DNA of 64,000 nt from Caulobacteraceae bacterium (GTDB lineage Bacteria; Pseudomonadota; Alphaproteobacteria; Caulobacterales; Aquidulcibacteraceae). The stretch spans positions 1-64,000 of the forward strand of contig JADJCG010000003.1 in NCBI GenBank assembly GCA_016703335.1, in the 5' to 3' direction. The position numbers and the translations under genes are program-made. Below are positions 62,870-64,000 of the stretch, one piece after another (within the stretch, counting starts at the first letter, position 1; the number at the start of each line of letters is the position of its first letter). The notes under the pieces are model-generated. The model did not search any database. It had not been told where the DNA came from and saw nothing but the letters and a program-made list of their open reading frames with translations.

Positions 62870-63367
62870 GTGCTGCACGAACTGATTTGCCACCCGGATA
62901 CGCCAAGCGCCGCCGTTGACCGGATCGACGTTGCGATCGCGCGGCCGGAGCCGGGCATTCTGGCGCTGCGCTACACTGTCAGTGGCCGGATCGCGAGCAT
63001 CAGTCTGGCGCCGCCGAGCGATCCGTTGCGCACCGATGATCTGTGGCGGACGACGTGCTTTGAAGCGTTTGTCGAAGCTGCACCCGGTGCGGGCTATTAC
63101 GAGTTCAATCTGTCGCCGTCGAGCAAATGGGCGGCGTATCATTTTACAGACTATCGCGAAGGCATGGCGCTCGCCGAGTTGTCGCCGCCGGCGATCATCA
63201 CTGGCGCCAACGCCACGCATGTCGATGTCGACGCGCTGATCTATCTGCCGGCCAACGATGAGCCTTGGCAGTTGGCGCTAACGGCTGTGATCGAAGAAAC
63301 GAACGGCGTGAAGTCGTACTGGGCGCTGAAGCACGCGCCAGGCAAACCTGACTTTCATGCTGGCTGA
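62870..63367 (+). CDS. DOMON-like domain protein, probable 3' frameshift
   Basis: 165 residues from GTG 62870. It matches the DOMON-like group that precedes NamZ/DUF1343 genes: LRYTVSGRIASISLAPPSDP, RTDDLWRTTCFEAFVEAAPG, YYEFNLSPSSKWAAYHFTDY, and KSYWALKHAPGKPDFHA. The literal stop is at 63365-63367. Relatives usually continue with a hydrophobic end, and the next frame offers ADGFVVEPPSKRL right here, so one base is probably wrong near 63358. DOMON-like folds bind heme or sugars; the ligand here is unknown. Confidence 0.78.
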   Translation: MLHELICHPDTPSAAVDRIDVAIARPEPGILALRYTVSGRIASISLAPPSDPLRTDDLWRTTCFEAFVEAAPGAGYYEFNLSPSSKWAAYHFTDYREGMALAELSPPAIITGANATHVDVDALIYLPANDEPWQLALTAVIEETNGVKSYWALKHAPGKPDFHAG

Positions 63368-63605
63368 TGGATTTGTGGTGGAGCCGCCATCGAAGCGCTT
63401 GGTTTCCCGCCACGACAGGTTAACCAGGTGGGTGGCTGGCGTCCCGTTCGGCAGCGGCGCACGGCGACCCACCACAAGAACACAGCGACCCCAACCAGGG
63501 GACAACACGGCGCGGGCACCGGCCGGCGGCGGCGCGCCCGGGCCCCGCCCCGCCCCCGGGCCCCCGGCGCCCCGCCGGCCCGGGCCCCCCGCCCGCTCCC
63601 GCGCC
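63368..63605. other. Anomalous GC-rich stretch before the NamZ gene
   Basis: From about 63511 to 63605 the sequence is nearly pure G/C with runs of five or six C. It resembles the stretch at 46.4-46.8 kb. It separates the DOMON-like gene from the recognisable part of the NamZ gene, whose 5' end is therefore not resolved. No independent gene is supported here. Confidence 0.5.
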
Positions 63606-64000
63606 GCGCGTCGGCATTGATCGGTTGTGGAAGATGCGTCGCTGCGTGCGGCGCTCAAAGGCAAGCGCGTGGCGCTGGTGGCGCACCCTGCATCTGTGAC
63701 GCGATCTTACGCACTCGCTCGATGCGCTGATGACGCTCGATGACGTGCGCATCACGGCGCGCGTTCGGCCCACAGCACGGCATGAAGGGGCGATAAACAG
63801 GACAATATGGTGGAGTCGCGCGACTACACCGATCCTGCACGGCGTTCCTGTGTTCAGCCTCTATGGAGATCAGCGCCGGCCAACGGGGCAGATGATGTCG
63901 ACGTTCGACGTCGTGCTCATCGACCTGCAGGATCTCGGCTGCCGCATCTACACGTTCATCACGACACTGCTTTACATGATCGAAGCCTGCGCGAAGGACG
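63606..64000 (+). CDS. namZ: NamZ-like exo-beta-N-acetylmuramidase (DUF1343), 5' part, frameshifted
   Basis: The gene runs off the window. Recognisable segments: VGIDRL at 63609-63626, EDASLRAALKGKRVALVAHP after a frame change, HSLDALMTLDDVRITA, HGMKG and DNMVESRDYTDPA, and FDVVLIDLQDLGCRIYTFIT. This is the DUF1343 N-terminal domain. Characterised NamZ enzymes release N-acetylmuramic acid from glycan ends during peptidoglycan recycling. At least four frame changes occur in 400 bases. The start is placed at the first recognisable codons, not at a verified initiation codon. Confidence 0.8.

Overview
The window looks like the chromosome of a Caulobacterales-type alphaproteobacterium (Caulobacter/Hyphomonadaceae lineage). 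It is GC-rich, and several gene blocks match that lineage: purMN–DUF2066–hdaA–ppk–ppx, NDUFA12–mlaD–DUF2155, surE–pcm–dipM-like–yajC–secD–secF, rne facing amidase–PBP1A–prfB, and bactofilin–lmdC. This placement is inferred from gene content; there is no rRNA gene in the window. I saw no tRNA, rRNA, insertion sequence, prophage or CRISPR array. Most intergenic gaps are under 150 bases.

Layout. 0-2.6 kb: end of a leucyl aminopeptidase, holC, three small lipoproteins with I78-type protease-inhibitor domains, and ndk with a strong terminator. 2.6-8.6 kb: a 42-residue protein, a methyltransferase, an unusual metallo-beta-lactamase/receiver/GAF fusion, DUF1232, purN/purM and a DUF2066 protein. 8.6-20.1 kb: hdaA, ppk, ppx, DUF3297, a cyclase-TPR sensor, a serine beta-lactamase-like lipoprotein, RNase D, a metallo-hydrolase and an SRAP DNA-crosslink protein. 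20.2-26.8 kb: aspS, a U32-like protein, two pentapeptide-repeat proteins, a Crp/Fnr regulator and a compact curli locus (two curlins flanking a CsgH-like chaperone). 27-32.4 kb: an ABC exporter pair, a GFA protein and a 931-residue NrdJ-like protein that appears to have lost the reductase active site. 32.6-40.7 kb: NDUFA12, mlaD, DUF2155, DUF1761, surE, pcm, a DipM-like factor, yajC-secD-secF and a PuuD-like membrane protein. 40.7-51.7 kb: a squalene/phytoene synthase-like protein, a DsbA-like protein, an M48 protease, RNase E, amidase, PBP1A and prfB. 51.7-64 kb: a DMP19-like protein, a SRPBCC/TetR/DUF1761 unit with a palindromic operator, bactofilin plus M23 peptidase, bcp, a 1171-residue AsmA-like protein, tyrS, a membrane protein, a DOMON-like protein and the start of a NamZ-like (DUF1343) protein.

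Functional themes are cell-envelope assembly (SecDF-YajC, DipM, amidase, PBP1A, bactofilin-LmdC, MlaD, AsmA-like, NamZ), replication control and polyphosphate metabolism (HolC, HdaA, Ppk, Ppx), and extracellular amyloid.

Quality caveat. About twenty genes, including essential ones (secD, secF, rne, prfB, yajC), contain apparent single-base frameshifts. They are densest at 35.8-51.3 kb. Two adjacent peptidoglycan genes also lack internal catalytic segments, and two stretches (46.4-46.8 kb and 63.5-63.6 kb) are almost pure G/C. Broken essential genes point to consensus error rather than decay. I therefore give the full extent of each such gene and state where the frame changes. One frameshift, early in prfB, is the genuine programmed +1 site.
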